64,000 bases of DNA, from NCBI RefSeq assembly GCF_000732325.1, contig NZ_BBIW01000005.1, positions 62,001 through 126,000 on the forward strand, read 5' to 3'. Position numbers and translations under genes: made by a program. How positions within the stretch are numbered: position 1 is the first letter of the stretch; every line of letters begins with the position of its first letter. The notes beneath the pieces were generated by a model. That model did not search any database. It was not told the DNA's origin and saw only the letters and a list, made by a program, of their open reading frames with translations. This DNA is from Paenibacillus sp. TCA20 (lineage in GTDB: Bacteria; Bacillota; Bacilli; Paenibacillales; Paenibacillaceae). This document shows positions 1 through 9,167 of the stretch, piece by piece.

Positions 1-1
1 C

Positions 2-586
2 AAGGTCTTTTATAGACTGATTTACTTTATGCCTAATATTACGATGTCCGTTGCGGTTGCTGTTGTTTTTATGTGGCTGTTCAATGCGGATTTTGGCCTG
101 ATCAATCTGTACTTACAGGAGTGGTTCGGCATACAGGGACCGCAGTGGCTGACTGATAGCAGATTTGTTATGCCTTCTATCGCTCTGCTAAGTATCTGGA
201 TGGGGCTTGGAGGAAATATGGTCCTCTTTCTGGCGGGTCTTCAAGGAATTTCGCCCACATACTATGAAGCCGCGCAGATCGACGGGGCAAGTAAATGGCA
301 GCAGCTCAAGTACATTACGATACCACTGTTGTCGCCAACCACCTTTTTCGTAACCATTATGTCCGTTATCGGCTCATTTCAGGTCTTTGACCAGTCCTTT
401 GTCATGACATCGGGCGGACCAGCAAAAGCCAGTTATACGATGGTTTATCATATTTATGAAATGGCATTTGTTGATTTTACTTTTGGAAAAAGCACGGCAG
501 CGGCCGTCATTCTATTCATCGTCATCCTTACCCTTACATTGTTCCAAATGAAAATGTCGAAGCGTTGGGTGCATTATGAGGATTAG
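2..586 (+). CDS. Sugar ABC transporter permease, MalF-type (5' truncated by window)
   Basis: Membrane permease of a CUT1-type carbohydrate ABC importer. The frame is open from base 2, so the gene begins upstream of the window; the ATG at 29 is internal. The visible 194 residues contain several hydrophobic segments and the cytoplasmic EAA loop (EAAQIDGASKWQQLKYITIP), which docks to the ATPase. The next gene, 31 bp downstream, is the MalG-type partner, so the two form a heterodimeric channel. The substrate-binding protein, if present, lies outside the window. The sugar cannot be read from this sequence; the arabinan locus about 9 kb away makes an oligosaccharide plausible, but that is inference. 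Confidence 0.93.
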   Translation, partial: KVFYRLIYFMPNITMSVAVAVVFMWLFNADFGLINLYLQEWFGIQGPQWLTDSRFVMPSIALLSIWMGLGGNMVLFLAGLQGISPTYYEAAQIDGASKWQQLKYITIPLLSPTTFFVTIMSVIGSFQVFDQSFVMTSGGPAKASYTMVYHIYEMAFVDFTFGKSTAAAVILFIVILTLTLFQMKMSKRWVHYED

Positions 587-617
587 AAGGCCCATCTTAT
601 GAGAGGAGGAACCACGA

Positions 618-1451
618 ATGCCGCTTAAAGGCTTCAGGATCAGTACGCTGCTGCTTCATTTTGTGTTAATCATCGGCGCCTGTATCATGGCTTTGCCTTT
701 TGTCTGGATGCTGCTCAGCTCCTTGAAGGACTTGTCCCAAGTGTTTGTCGTTCCGCCGAAATGGATTCCTGATCCGTTTGTATGGACCAACTTCAGGGAT
801 TCTCTCACTGCGCTGCCCTTTGGCAGAGCTTATCTCAATAGTCTTTACATTAACGTCATTGTTGTCCTATGCCAGCTTATTACTTGTTCTATGGCAGCAT
901 ATGCCTTTGCAAAAATCAAATTTCCGCTGCGGGAGCCTCTGTTCGTCATGTTTCTCGCAACTATGATGGTTCCTGGACAGGTGACCATTATTCCACTGTA
1001 TTTGATGTTTAAAAATATCGGCTGGCTGGATTCCCATCTCGCCATCATCATCCCATCTGCGCTGTTGAACGCGTTTGGCGTTTTTCTACTGAGACAGTTC
1101 TTTCGCGGAATACCAAAGGACATGGAGGAGGCATCGATAGTGGATGGCGCAGGGAGGCTGACCATCTATGCTAAAATTATGCTGCCGCTGATTAAACCGG
1201 CATTGTCTGCCTTAGGTATTTTTACTTTTCTCGGCATGTGGAACAACTTCTTTAATCCTCTTATCTTTCTAAACAGTCCAGAGAAGTTTACCGTGCCGAT
1301 GATGTTGAATTTATATCGAGGGATGTATTCAACGGACTGGACGCTAATGATGGCAGGTGCATCTATTGCCCTAATTCCGGTTCTGATCGTCTATGTAATC
1401 GGGCAAAGATACATCATTGAAGGAGTAACACTTTCGGGAATCAAAGGATAG
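618..1451 (+). CDS. Sugar ABC transporter permease, MalG-type
   Basis: Second inner-membrane permease of the CUT1 carbohydrate importer, 277 residues, the usual length. It starts at ATG 618 with GAGAGGAGG about 8 bases upstream. An N-terminal transmembrane helix is followed by about five more, with the EAA loop near residues 173-192 (EEASIVDGAGRLTIYAKIML). The C-terminus ends in the GVTLSGIKG tail typical of MalG homologues. It is co-transcribed with the preceding MalF-type gene. No ATPase gene follows, which is normal because CUT1 systems often share a MsmX-type ATPase encoded elsewhere. Confidence 0.95.
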   Translation: MPLKGFRISTLLLHFVLIIGACIMALPFVWMLLSSLKDLSQVFVVPPKWIPDPFVWTNFRDSLTALPFGRAYLNSLYINVIVVLCQLITCSMAAYAFAKIKFPLREPLFVMFLATMMVPGQVTIIPLYLMFKNIGWLDSHLAIIIPSALLNAFGVFLLRQFFRGIPKDMEEASIVDGAGRLTIYAKIMLPLIKPALSALGIFTFLGMWNNFFNPLIFLNSPEKFTVPMMLNLYRGMYSTDWTLMMAGASIALIPVLIVYVIGQRYIIEGVTLSGIKG

Positions 1452-1512
1452 AAAATTTATTATAATCTTTTACTCCCTTGGGTAAGATCCCATCACTCTT
1501 TATACAAAATAA

Positions 1513-1848
1513 AGAATAGTCCAAGATGTCGTAATTGGGAAAGTCTTGAATGAATTCTTATCGTATATGCAAAGCCGTCCCTTCTACTTCATCGTGTTAT
1601 GTCCTGATCCGGAAATGGTTGCGGAGCGAGAAGCTGCAAGAGACAAGAAAGGATACGGCGATTGGAGTCTGCATGCCCTTGATCAAGTATTAAGGAATGA
1701 AACTTCTCCTGTCGGGATGCGGCCTAACGCGCTTTCGATAATTTTAAATTACGGATCGAAGGACGAGATCCTATCTCCAAACGAGCTGATAGAAGATTTA
1801 TTAAAGGTCATATCTGAAATTCAATCCCGTTATATCCATCAACAATAA
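1513..1848 (+). pseudogene. Remnant of an AAA/chloramphenicol phosphotransferase-like P-loop kinase
   Basis: Only the C-terminal half of a small P-loop kinase remains. A TTG at 1546 could start a 100-residue protein, but family-like sequence continues upstream in frame (RIVQDVVIGKVL) back to a stop at 1510. Gene decay therefore removed the N-terminus, including the Walker A loop. The preserved part has the RPFYFIVLCPDPEMVAERE segment and a following KKGYGDW motif seen in AAA_33/CPT-like kinases. Without the nucleotide-binding loop it should not phosphorylate anything. It lies directly upstream of another broken gene. Family assignment is from motif memory and moderately sure. Confidence 0.7.
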
Positions 1849-1863
1849 ATGGAGGAGATATAA

Positions 1864-2050
1864 ATGACGATTCTAGTAACCGGTGCGACTGGGACGTAGG
1901 AAGACATCTTGTTCATGAACTTGTACAAATGGATAAAAATGTTAGGGCAGTTTTACGTCATCCGGACAGAGCCGTTCTCCCGGAAGGCGTTCAGGTTGTA
2001 TATAGGGATCTTACTGAACCAAAAGCAGGCGAATTATTCAAAAAAGGATG
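1864..2050 (+). pseudogene. Frameshifted, truncated NmrA/NAD(P)-binding oxidoreductase remnant
   Basis: ATG 1864 follows a good ribosome site (GGAGGAGAT) and begins MTILVTGATG, the glycine-rich Rossmann motif of NmrA-like NAD(P)H-dependent reductases. The frame then hits TAG at 1897. Reading on in the second frame from 1896 gives VGRHLVHELV and then KNVRAVLRHPDRA, the expected continuation. Restoring one base near 1894 (AC to AAC) rebuilds GATGNVGRH. Similarity fades near 2050, before the next gene, so the protein is also cut to about 60 residues from a usual 280 or so. Clearly non-functional as written. Confidence 0.8.
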
Positions 2051-2105
2051 TCCAATATAGTAAAAAAATGGTATGATCTGATCATCCTAATCGATGAGGT
2101 GAATT

Positions 2106-2516
2106 ATGGCTCTTCAATCCAAACAAATATTTGTGAACCTGCCTGTTAAGAATTTAAACGCTTCAATTGAATTTTTCTCTTCTATCGGCTTTGCATTCAA
2201 TGAACAGTTCACTGATGAGAACGCTACCAGCATGATTATCAGTGACCAAATCTATGCGATGCTGCTGACAGAGGATCGTTTTAAATCCTTTATCAGCAAA
2301 CCGGTAGCAGACGCAAAAGCCGCTGCACAGGTTATCCTCTGTTTATCTGCAGATAGCAGAGAGCAGGTAGACGAGATAGCGGACAAGGCTATAGCAGCAG
2401 GAGGAAGATCATACAGTGAACCTCAGGATCATGGCTTTATGTACGGAAGAAGCTTCGAAGATTTAGACGGACATCTGTGGGAGATTATGTGGATGGACCC
2501 GGCGACCGTAGAATAA
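2106..2516 (+). CDS. VOC family (glyoxalase/bleomycin resistance-like) protein
   Basis: A 136-residue protein of the vicinal oxygen chelate superfamily. These are small metal-dependent cytoplasmic enzymes or binding proteins with paired beta-alpha-beta-beta-beta modules. The N-terminal KQIFVNLPVKNLNASIEFF and C-terminal FEDLDGHLWEIMWMDP segments are the typical first strand-helix and metal-binding last strand. Start ATG 2106 follows GAGGTG. The specific reaction is unknown; close members are often annotated as extradiol dioxygenase or glyoxalase-like. It is the only evidently intact gene between 1.5 and 2.6 kb and has its own terminator. Confidence 0.88.
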   Translation: MALQSKQIFVNLPVKNLNASIEFFSSIGFAFNEQFTDENATSMIISDQIYAMLLTEDRFKSFISKPVADAKAAAQVILCLSADSREQVDEIADKAIAAGGRSYSEPQDHGFMYGRSFEDLDGHLWEIMWMDPATVE

Positions 2517-2530
2517 TGATTTAATCGGAA

Positions 2531-2575
2531 GCCCTCTTACAAGCGCTTAATCAGCGTTTCAATAGAGGGCTTTTT
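2531..2575 (+). terminator. Rho-independent terminator after VOC gene
   Basis: GCCCTCT (2531-2537) pairs with AGAGGGC (2564-2570), followed by TTTTT. It lies 14 bases after the VOC stop codon. Confidence 0.85.
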
Positions 2576-2590
2576 ATGTGTTATCGGTAG

Positions 2591-2926
2591 AAAGATCATA
2601 TACTGGAGGAGATCAATATCACGGAGGTTGCAAAACAAGCAGATACATCACTTTATCAGTTTCAACCTATGTTTATCTACCTGACGGATATTTCTGTGGG
2701 CGAGTACATCCGGCGGAGACGTCTAACCTTGGCAGCACAAGAACTTAGCAGAACGGACAGCAAGGTGATTAATATTGCTCTGAAATACGGCTACGACACT
2801 CCCGAAGCATTTACCAAAGCTTTTCGCAGGCAGCATGGTATTACTCCGAGTGAAGCGAGAAAGCCGAGTAGTCAACTTATTTCATTTAACCGTTTGGTGA
2901 TCCAGGTGAGTTTGAGAGGAGCATAA
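2591..2926 (+). pseudogene. AraC-type DNA-binding domain, N-terminally truncated and split from its GyrI domain
   Basis: The HTH region of an AraC/XylS regulator is recognisable: in-frame sequence from about 2603 reads LEEINITEVAKQADTSLYQF, then EYIRRRRLTLAAQEL, and the second helix-turn-helix to ITPSEARKPS. There is no start codon at the expected place; ATG 2669 is inside the domain, and about 20 N-terminal residues are missing upstream of a stop at 2588. The frame ends at TAA 2924-2926 inside the linker that normally joins this domain to a GyrI-like effector domain, which continues in the same frame from 2930. This looks like a decayed two-domain regulator. Confidence 0.75.
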
Positions 2927-2929
2927 CCG

Positions 2930-3412
2930 ATGAAGTACAGAATTGTAGAAAAAGACGCTTTTGATGTTGTAGGTATTCATCGAGATTTTTCACTATCTAA
3001 TGGAGACAATATGGTGATGATTCCACAGATGTGGAAAGAAGTGCATGAGAACGGGATTAATGACCAGTTATTCGGCTTGAATAACGGAGAGATCAAGGGA
3101 GTGCTCGGTGTCTGCGTGTCCAATGAGGAGCAGCAGAAAGAACAAATGATGACCTACTGGATTGCAGCGGATTATCGGGGGCAGACTCCGGAGCATTTGT
3201 CAAAGCTTACAATTCAAGCTGCGAAATGGGCTGTATTTGAAGTGGTTGGTCCTATGCCTGATGCGATGCAGAAGGTGTGGAAGCAAATTTATACTGAGTG
3301 GTTTCCTTCTAGCGGATACGTGCAATCAGGCTTCATTGAGTTCGAGTACTATACAGATCAAGATCCTTACAGTCCCGATTGCTATTCAGAGATATGGATT
3401 CCTATAAAATAG
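2930..3412 (+). CDS. GyrI-like/effector-binding domain protein (former C-terminal half of an AraC regulator)
   Basis: A 160-residue GyrI-like (SOUL/effector-binding) domain, starting MKYRIVEKDAFDVVGIHRDF. In related proteins the same segment follows an AraC HTH in one chain. Here a TAA at 2924 separates them while the frame is unchanged. The ORF could still be made alone, because GAGAGGAG lies about 9 bases before ATG 2930. Such domains bind small amphipathic drugs or dyes, and stand-alone members exist. So it is either one half of a dead gene or a newly independent binding protein. Intact to its natural C-terminus (EIWIPIK). Confidence 0.75.
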   Translation: MKYRIVEKDAFDVVGIHRDFSLSNGDNMVMIPQMWKEVHENGINDQLFGLNNGEIKGVLGVCVSNEEQQKEQMMTYWIAADYRGQTPEHLSKLTIQAAKWAVFEVVGPMPDAMQKVWKQIYTEWFPSSGYVQSGFIEFEYYTDQDPYSPDCYSEIWIPIK

Positions 3413-3453
3413 CACTGTAACGAATAGCTGTAACGATGAAAAGAACCTATAGG

Positions 3454-3497
3454 ATAAGCAGGGTGCTGTGTTATAACAGGGCTCTGCTTATTTGTTT
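3454..3497 (+). terminator. Probable weak terminator after GyrI-like gene
   Basis: ATAAGCAG (3454-3461) pairs with CTGCTTAT (3484-3491), followed by an interrupted T-tract (TTGTTTATT). Confidence 0.5.
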
Positions 3498-3616
3498 ATT
3501 GTAAGAATTAATAAGAGTATATCTGAGAATTTATCAGACGAATCTGTAGTGACAGCAGCGCTGGGAAGAGAGTGATTTTATTGAACTTTGTTGGAGCGCT
3601 ACTGTTTACTAAAATC

Positions 3617-4360
3617 TTAAATTTTCTTCATATGCAGATGGGCAAACGGACATTTACCCGTAGCTGGCTGTTCATCGTCGCTCAGAAAATATTGCTTCCA
3701 TTCAAAATTGTCCTCACTGCCATAGAAGTTCAAATCTGGGTGAACACCGATTTCATCATACTCGGTAATTCTTTCTCTAATCTTTTTCTTAATTTGAGCA
3801 GCGGCCGACATGTTCTTATTGAATTCGGTAAGCACCCAGCGAGGGGTAATGGCAAAGATAAAGTAAGGGAAATGCCGGCTTTGCCTTCGCTGATGAGCGG
3901 GAGTTGCACAATACATAAAATATTGCTCATCACCATAGCAGTATTCCCACACGTTATGATCCGGGTCTTGCGGAATCTGCTCAGGCCACGGCTGTTCATC
4001 ACGCGCGCTCGTTTTACTAAGCACATCCCAGAACAGACCCTGATAATCTTCTACATGGTAATGCTCAACTAGATCTGCCGGGGTTTCGAAAATAGCAATG
4101 AGAGAAGTATAGTTGCCGATTTCTTTTGACTGCTCTCCATAAGCAGCAAGGCTCTTTGCCAATTGCTCCGAAGCTTGTGGTGTTCGGGGATCACTAAGAA
4201 ATACATAGCGGAAATGATTCAATTTATATCCAATGGTTGCAGGTATGCAGGGGAATTTGTGGTCGGTATCCGACATTTTCGCAGAGAAAAAACGATAAGC
4301 TTCTTCCATCCAGCCACCTGGTGATGCATGCTCTAAATTTTCTTTATCAAACATCAGCAT
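3617..4360 (-). CDS. YqcI/YcgG family protein
   Basis: A 247-residue cytoplasmic protein of the YqcI/YcgG family of unknown function, found in Bacilli and some other bacteria. Recognition rests on the FPCIPA segment near residue 36, the KLNHFRYVFLSDPRTPQ stretch, and the C-terminal block with DLNFYG, WKQYFLSDDE and CPF. Length is normal for the family. It is encoded on the minus strand downstream of the chemoreceptor gene in the same direction, with a 145-bp gap, so it probably has its own promoter. The family's biochemical role is not established. Confidence 0.85.
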   Translation of the reverse strand: MLMFDKENLEHASPGGWMEEAYRFFSAKMSDTDHKFPCIPATIGYKLNHFRYVFLSDPRTPQASEQLAKSLAAYGEQSKEIGNYTSLIAIFETPADLVEHYHVEDYQGLFWDVLSKTSARDEQPWPEQIPQDPDHNVWEYCYGDEQYFMYCATPAHQRRQSRHFPYFIFAITPRWVLTEFNKNMSAAAQIKKKIRERITEYDEIGVHPDLNFYGSEDNFEWKQYFLSDDEQPATGKCPFAHLHMKKI

Positions 4361-4505
4361 TGATCTCGGCCTCCTTATGTTGCTATTACTGTATTAAAGG
4401 AGGCCCAAATGTGTGTATTTGTCTATACATTACGTTCTCAGCATGCTGTTGAGATAAGTTGTAATGATTGCTGTGATCTCATCTCTTGCGTCTTGATGAC
4501 CACAT

Positions 4506-6728
4506 TTAACGAGTGCGTGATTCAGATAGTTTGAATTGGCTGACCATTTGATCGAGCAGAAGAGTGGTGCTTTCTACATTTTGGGAGGTGTGTCGTACAT
4601 TCTTAATTTCGTGAATTAGTTCCATAACTTTGGATTCAACCTCTGTTGATATCGCTCGATTTTCAATACTGGTGCCTGCGATTTTCTCCATCAGCATCAC
4701 AACTTCATCTACGACTTGAGTCTTGCGGGCATTTTCAACAGAAGCTGCTGATAATAGCTCTATAGCGGCGGATACTAACTCATTCCCTTCATGAACAACT
4801 CGGCTTCCTTCATCCATGAATTTGTAGGCTTGAACGGCATCGTCACGTATGTTTTTAATAATCTGATGCACTTCTGCAGTTGATTCGTTGGTCATCTCGG
4901 AGAGTTTACGGATCTCAGAAGCCACTACAGCAAAACCTCGACCATGCTCTCCGACTCTGGCTGCCTCAATGGAAGCATTTAAGGCAAGCAGCTGCGTCTG
5001 CTCCGAAATCTCCTCAATCGCTCTTACTACACTGCGAATTTGCTCGGTAGTATGCATAAATGTTCGGATTGATTGGTTTGTATCTTCCACTTTTTCATGA
5101 ATCTGCTGCATTTTATCCCCGATTCTTTCGACCTCAGACTGCGCGATGGCGATTTCCTTGGATGCGTCCAGTTCGATCTTCTGAAGCTGGGTACGCATTT
5201 GACCTGTCACTTCCTTAGCCACGTCAATATCGCGAAGCTGATCAAGCGTGTGCTGAATCATGTTTTGAACATTTTGATTCACTCGCTGGGTCGAGCCCGC
5301 TGTTATTTTCGTTGATTCATTTAACGTATGCTGGCTGGATAATACATCTGCCGCCGCAGTTTTTACTCTTAGCATGATGCCTTCAAGGGAATCAATCATA
5401 TTGTTAATCCATTTGGCTAGTTCACGGGTTTCATCGTTTCCAAACTCATTTGGTTTCAGACGCTGAGTTAAATCCCCTTTACCTTCTGCATTTATTCGTA
5501 TGAATCGGGTAATATCTCTTAGTCCTGCGACAATTTTCGTAGTTTCTTTTTTATGTACGATTGTGAAGATCGTGAGGATGGAGAGCAGCTGAATGACTCC
5601 GGCAAGAAGAGCTCCCATCCAAATCGAAGAATAGGTTGCTATAAAATACGTAATGGCACCGGTTATAATCGAACCCATGACTGCTAACAATGCTTGTTGT
5701 TTCAATTGATTGTATCCTATACTTCGTATCCGGTAGACTTCCTCTAGATCGCCTTCGCACATCATCCCCCAAGTATCGGGGCAATGAGGAAGTCGAAAGG
5801 TAACACCTTTGCCTATGACAGGGATATGGCGATAGTCTGAGTAACCTGGAAATTCCACAAATAAGTTACTGCCATAACGAATGGTATTTGCGACACCGGG
5901 GTGAAGCTCGTTCGTAGACGGATCAGTGAACATTAATTCAAGTTCCGTATGTTCCTTTACTGAAACCGTTCCCCAGTCGGTGCTTATGCCGTCTTTCAGA
6001 TTTTCACCATGGGTGAAGGTATGATCTTCAAACCTGCTTCGAGAAAGAGCTGTTCCAGGAAGGATACTCGTATTAAGCTCAGGTCTCGCCATAAAAATAT
6101 AATTATCACCGGAATCCGGATAGATATGTCCTGATTCTCTTTGAATCAAATCACCGATCACGTCATTGGGGATTCTTGCGCAGAGAGAGCCCATGTAATG
6201 ATCATCCTGCCATATCGGTTCAATGAACAATAGAGTCATCTGATCATGGAAAGTGGAAGAGCGAGGTCCGATTTGTAGAGTGAGCGGATCTCGATAAGGT
6301 CCGAATAGACATTTCCTGTCTTGATGATCAGAAGAGGATACGTATGAGATCCCTTCCCATAAAGCATGGGCTTCCGAATATTTCGCAGCAATATGCGATT
6401 CGTAAGTGGAGTAAATCACCTGATGATTACTATCTAGTAGAAAAAGCTCAGTTATGTCCGTTGCCCGGCCGCAGGTCTGAGCAAACAATTGGCTCCGATT
6501 GCTCATCTGATCGTTGTCAAAGAGTGAAGACTCGCCTGCCACAGATTTCAATTGCGTAAGCAGCTGCTCCAGATGGCGCCAATAATCCTCCGTCCAAGAT
6601 ATCAGAATGTTCATTCTTGTTTCTGCGATTCCTTCAAAGATTTCCTCTACATCTTTCTTAAGATTTTTGTTTAATTGGTATGAACGCCATAACGGCAACC
6701 CTTTTTTGAATCCTATCCAATCAAACAT
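4506..6728 (-). CDS. Methyl-accepting chemotaxis protein with unusual topology
   Basis: Chemoreceptor of 740 residues. The C-terminal half carries a HAMP-like region (about 392-450) and a methyl-accepting signalling domain with the conserved hairpin tip [22 protein letters not shown], which contacts CheA and CheW. The sensory part (about 40-330) looks like a Cache/PAS-type fold. There is no N-terminal transmembrane helix; the only two hydrophobic segments are near 345-364 and 370-391, after the sensor. The sensor is therefore predicted to be cytoplasmic and anchored through a hairpin. Ligand unknown. No other chemotaxis gene is near. Start ATG 6728 has an upstream GGGGGTGGATC ribosome site. 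Confidence 0.93.
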   Translation of the reverse strand: MFDWIGFKKGLPLWRSYQLNKNLKKDVEEIFEGIAETRMNILISWTEDYWRHLEQLLTQLKSVAGESSLFDNDQMSNRSQLFAQTCGRATDITELFLLDSNHQVIYSTYESHIAAKYSEAHALWEGISYVSSSDHQDRKCLFGPYRDPLTLQIGPRSSTFHDQMTLLFIEPIWQDDHYMGSLCARIPNDVIGDLIQRESGHIYPDSGDNYIFMARPELNTSILPGTALSRSRFEDHTFTHGENLKDGISTDWGTVSVKEHTELELMFTDPSTNELHPGVANTIRYGSNLFVEFPGYSDYRHIPVIGKGVTFRLPHCPDTWGMMCEGDLEEVYRIRSIGYNQLKQQALLAVMGSIITGAITYFIATYSSIWMGALLAGVIQLLSILTIFTIVHKKETTKIVAGLRDITRFIRINAEGKGDLTQRLKPNEFGNDETRELAKWINNMIDSLEGIMLRVKTAAADVLSSQHTLNESTKITAGSTQRVNQNVQNMIQHTLDQLRDIDVAKEVTGQMRTQLQKIELDASKEIAIAQSEVERIGDKMQQIHEKVEDTNQSIRTFMHTTEQIRSVVRAIEEISEQTQLLALNASIEAARVGEHGRGFAVVASEIRKLSEMTNESTAEVHQIIKNIRDDAVQAYKFMDEGSRVVHEGNELVSAAIELLSAASVENARKTQVVDEVVMLMEKIAGTSIENRAISTEVESKVMELIHEIKNVRHTSQNVESTTLLLDQMVSQFKLSESRTR

Positions 6729-6892
6729 AGATCCACCCCCACGTTTTCTCTTTGGATTTTTAATGAATATAATACCATATACCTATAATAAATAGGTGGT
6801 TATTCCAAAATATTTAAAACTTTATACCTGGTTCATATGAACTATGAAGTAGCCTATTGAATTAATCTTAATCGATAAAACACGAACGTATG

Positions 6893-6901
6893 TGCTATAA
6901 T
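6893..6901 (+). promoter_or_regulatory. Extended -10 promoter element upstream of AlkD-like gene
   Basis: TGCTATAAT, a perfect extended -10, lies 58 bases before ATG 6959 in the 230-bp divergent gap with the chemoreceptor gene. No good -35 box is visible, which is common for extended -10 promoters. Confidence 0.5.
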
Positions 6902-6958
6902 TGCGGAGTGAGTGACTTGAGTAGAAATAGATGAAATGAAGAGGAGTTTAGAATATCC

Positions 6959-7642
6959 ATGAATAATCAATTAAAGGAACAACTGCTTGCCTTATCCGAT
7001 CAGAAATATCAGCAGTTTACAGCACGGCTTATACCGAATATTACGAACCTTCTCGGTGTCAGACACCCTGAGCTGCATAAGCTGGCCAAGACGATTGCCA
7101 AAGGCGATTGGCGTACATATCTAAAACAGGCTGATGACGAGTATTTTGAAGAGGTGATGCTTCAGGCAATGGTTCTTGGCTACATCAAGACTGATATTGA
7201 CGAGTTGCTGGAATATGTAGCTGCTTTTATACCCAAGATTACGAATTGGTCTATCTGTGACAGCTTTTGCAGCGGACTGAAGATAACGAAGAAGAACAAA
7301 GCGCGTGTATGGGAGTTCGTTACCCCTTATTTGTCATCTGAGGATACCTATCATGTACGTTTTGGTGTCGTGATGCTTCTCACTTACTTTGTTGATGAAG
7401 AATACATTGAGGAGGTGCTGCAGAAGCTCGACACCATACACAGCGAGGAATATTATGTTCAGATGGCTGTTGCTTGGGCAATATCAATCTGTTATATCAA
7501 AATGCCGGAGCAAAGCACGAAATATCTGTTAGAGAGCTCACTAGATAAGTTCACTTATAACAAGGCTCTGCAAAAAATAACGGAATCTTATCAAGTTAGT
7601 GCGGAGCAGAAAGAGCTGATTCGCACTATGAGAAGAAAATGA
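6959..7642 (+). CDS. DNA alkylation repair protein, AlkD-like HEAT-repeat family
   Basis: A 227-residue, almost all-helical protein of the AlkD/AlkC DNA alkylation repair superfamily. These HEAT-like-repeat glycosylases remove N3- and N7-alkylated purines. Typical features are GVRHPELHKLAKTIAKGDW near residues 33-51, the YFEEVMLQAMVLGYIK helix, ITNWSICDSFCSGLK, and the repeat VRFGVVMLLTYFVDEEYIEEVL. The WSICDSF segment corresponds to the TNWDLCD-type region around the conserved catalytic Asp and Trp. Upstream GAGGAG gives a clear start. Substrate range cannot be read. It stands alone as a single-gene unit. Confidence 0.85.
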   Translation: MNNQLKEQLLALSDQKYQQFTARLIPNITNLLGVRHPELHKLAKTIAKGDWRTYLKQADDEYFEEVMLQAMVLGYIKTDIDELLEYVAAFIPKITNWSICDSFCSGLKITKKNKARVWEFVTPYLSSEDTYHVRFGVVMLLTYFVDEEYIEEVLQKLDTIHSEEYYVQMAVAWAISICYIKMPEQSTKYLLESSLDKFTYNKALQKITESYQVSAEQKELIRTMRRK

Positions 7643-7763
7643 TAGAAGAAGACTTGTTAATGATATTTTCAATGCGTTTGAGAGCTAAGACGAACCGGGT
7701 AAATGTTTAACAGACTGGTGCTGGTCTGCTCCTTGGAGGGAGCAGGTGGATGCCGAAAAGTAG

Positions 7764-9005
7764 GTGCTTAGCTTGAATACGATAATGTGGATCATTCTAA
7801 TAGCTATGGCTGCAATCTGTGGCTACAACATCCTTTCGTCGATTTTACAATCGAGAGCGCGTAAGACTTCGGTGCAGATTGTAACGACAGTTCATGATAA
7901 TCCGTCTACAAGCAGGGCTTTTACCTGGCACAGTCGGAATCCGAATAGCCGTGATGCTCAGCTGCAAATTACAAAGGGGAATGTGGGAGACTTCGAGCAC
8001 AGCTCTGTTACGAGCTATGAGGCCAACCATTCTGCCCTCAGATTAGAGGGTCAGGATATCGCTGTCCATCGAGTCGTAACAGCTGATCTCAAGCCGAGCA
8101 CAATGTATAGCTATCGAGTAAGAGACAGCAGCGAGGGAGATTGGAGCGAACCGCATACTTTTACAACGGCAGCGGAAGAGATATCAGAGGTCTCATTCAT
8201 TTATGTGACGGATTCCCAGGCGGATAAAGTGAATGAATTTCGTCTATGGGAGAATACGATGAAGCAGGCGTTTGCCCGATTTGCAAATCCTGACTTCGTT
8301 GTGCACGCCGGAGATTTGGTTGAAACAGCAGCGAAGAAGAGCGCATGGAGCCATTTTTTTAATGCCAGCATGTTCTGGATTGGAAAGACGCCCATTGTTC
8401 CGGTCGTTGGTAATAATGATATCAAAGACATCGGAGCAGCCCGTTATGCTTCCTATTTCCATCTTCCAGAGAATGGAGCTGAAGCGCTGAAGGGAACACA
8501 GACGAATTATTCCTTTGACTACGGCTGCTTACATATTGCGGTACTAAATACGGAGAAGTGTATTAAGCAGCAAACGAAATGGCTCGAAGCGGACCTGGCA
8601 GGAACTCATTGTGAATGGAAGATCATGGTGATGCATCGACCCATCTATGGCGGCACGATTACGAAAAAGCTGGTGGATTGGTCTCGCATTATCGACAAAT
8701 ATAAGGTGGATCTGGTGCTCCAGGGTCACAATCATGTGTACTCACGTTCACATCCTGTGAAGAATGGAAGGGTCACCGGGGATGGAAGCGATACGGTGCG
8801 AGATCACGAAGGTGCCATCTATGTCGTAGTCAATGCCAGCGGACCCAAATTCAACAAGCTGAAAGAGGATCAATTCTATCATAAGCTGCATTTTCAAAAT
8901 AAAAAGCAAATCTATGCCGGAATTTCGATCTCGGGGAAAACGTTGACGTATCAAGCCTATGACGTGGACGGTCAACTGCTGGATCAATTTACAATTCAAC
9001 ATTGA
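7764..9005 (+). CDS. Membrane-anchored metallophosphoesterase with purple-acid-phosphatase-type N-domain
   Basis: A 413-residue calcineurin-like phosphoesterase. The N-terminal hydrophobic segment (about 4-20) acts as signal or anchor, so the protein is extracytoplasmic. A fibronectin-like N-domain follows (about 35-135, TADLKPSTMYSYRVRD), as in purple acid phosphatases. The catalytic domain has the metal ligands in YVTDSQ, HAGDLVE, VVGNND, MHRPIY and GHNHVYSRS. The first motif has DSQ where DPQ or DxH is common. GTG 7764 is the likely start; TTG 7773 is possible. Substrate unknown; family members release phosphate from phosphomonoesters or nucleotides. Confidence 0.88.
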   Translation: MLSLNTIMWIILIAMAAICGYNILSSILQSRARKTSVQIVTTVHDNPSTSRAFTWHSRNPNSRDAQLQITKGNVGDFEHSSVTSYEANHSALRLEGQDIAVHRVVTADLKPSTMYSYRVRDSSEGDWSEPHTFTTAAEEISEVSFIYVTDSQADKVNEFRLWENTMKQAFARFANPDFVVHAGDLVETAAKKSAWSHFFNASMFWIGKTPIVPVVGNNDIKDIGAARYASYFHLPENGAEALKGTQTNYSFDYGCLHIAVLNTEKCIKQQTKWLEADLAGTHCEWKIMVMHRPIYGGTITKKLVDWSRIIDKYKVDLVLQGHNHVYSRSHPVKNGRVTGDGSDTVRDHEGAIYVVVNASGPKFNKLKEDQFYHKLHFQNKKQIYAGISISGKTLTYQAYDVDGQLLDQFTIQH

Positions 9006-9017
9006 AAGAGATATAGA

Positions 9018-9060
9018 GGCTCGCATCTGACTCCAATATGGAGTAGGACGCGAGCCATTT
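9018..9060 (+). terminator. Hairpin terminator after metallophosphoesterase gene
   Basis: GGCTCGC (9018-9024) pairs with GCGAGCC (9050-9056), with an inner ACTCC/GGAGT stem and a poor T-tail (ATTTATGTTT). It may serve the convergent GH127 gene as well. Confidence 0.6.
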
Positions 9061-9167
9061 ATGTTTATGTTCGTTTAATTAATCCCCGGAATATGTTACA
9101 TAATGGCTTCTCACTTATTCTGTGTGTTCAAGGGTTATGCTCACCAATTCTATATTGGCAGGAGCGT

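Noticed and set aside
3572..4072. 166-codon open frame on the plus strand
   Set aside because: Antisense to the YqcI-family gene, which has recognisable motifs; no coding character of its own.
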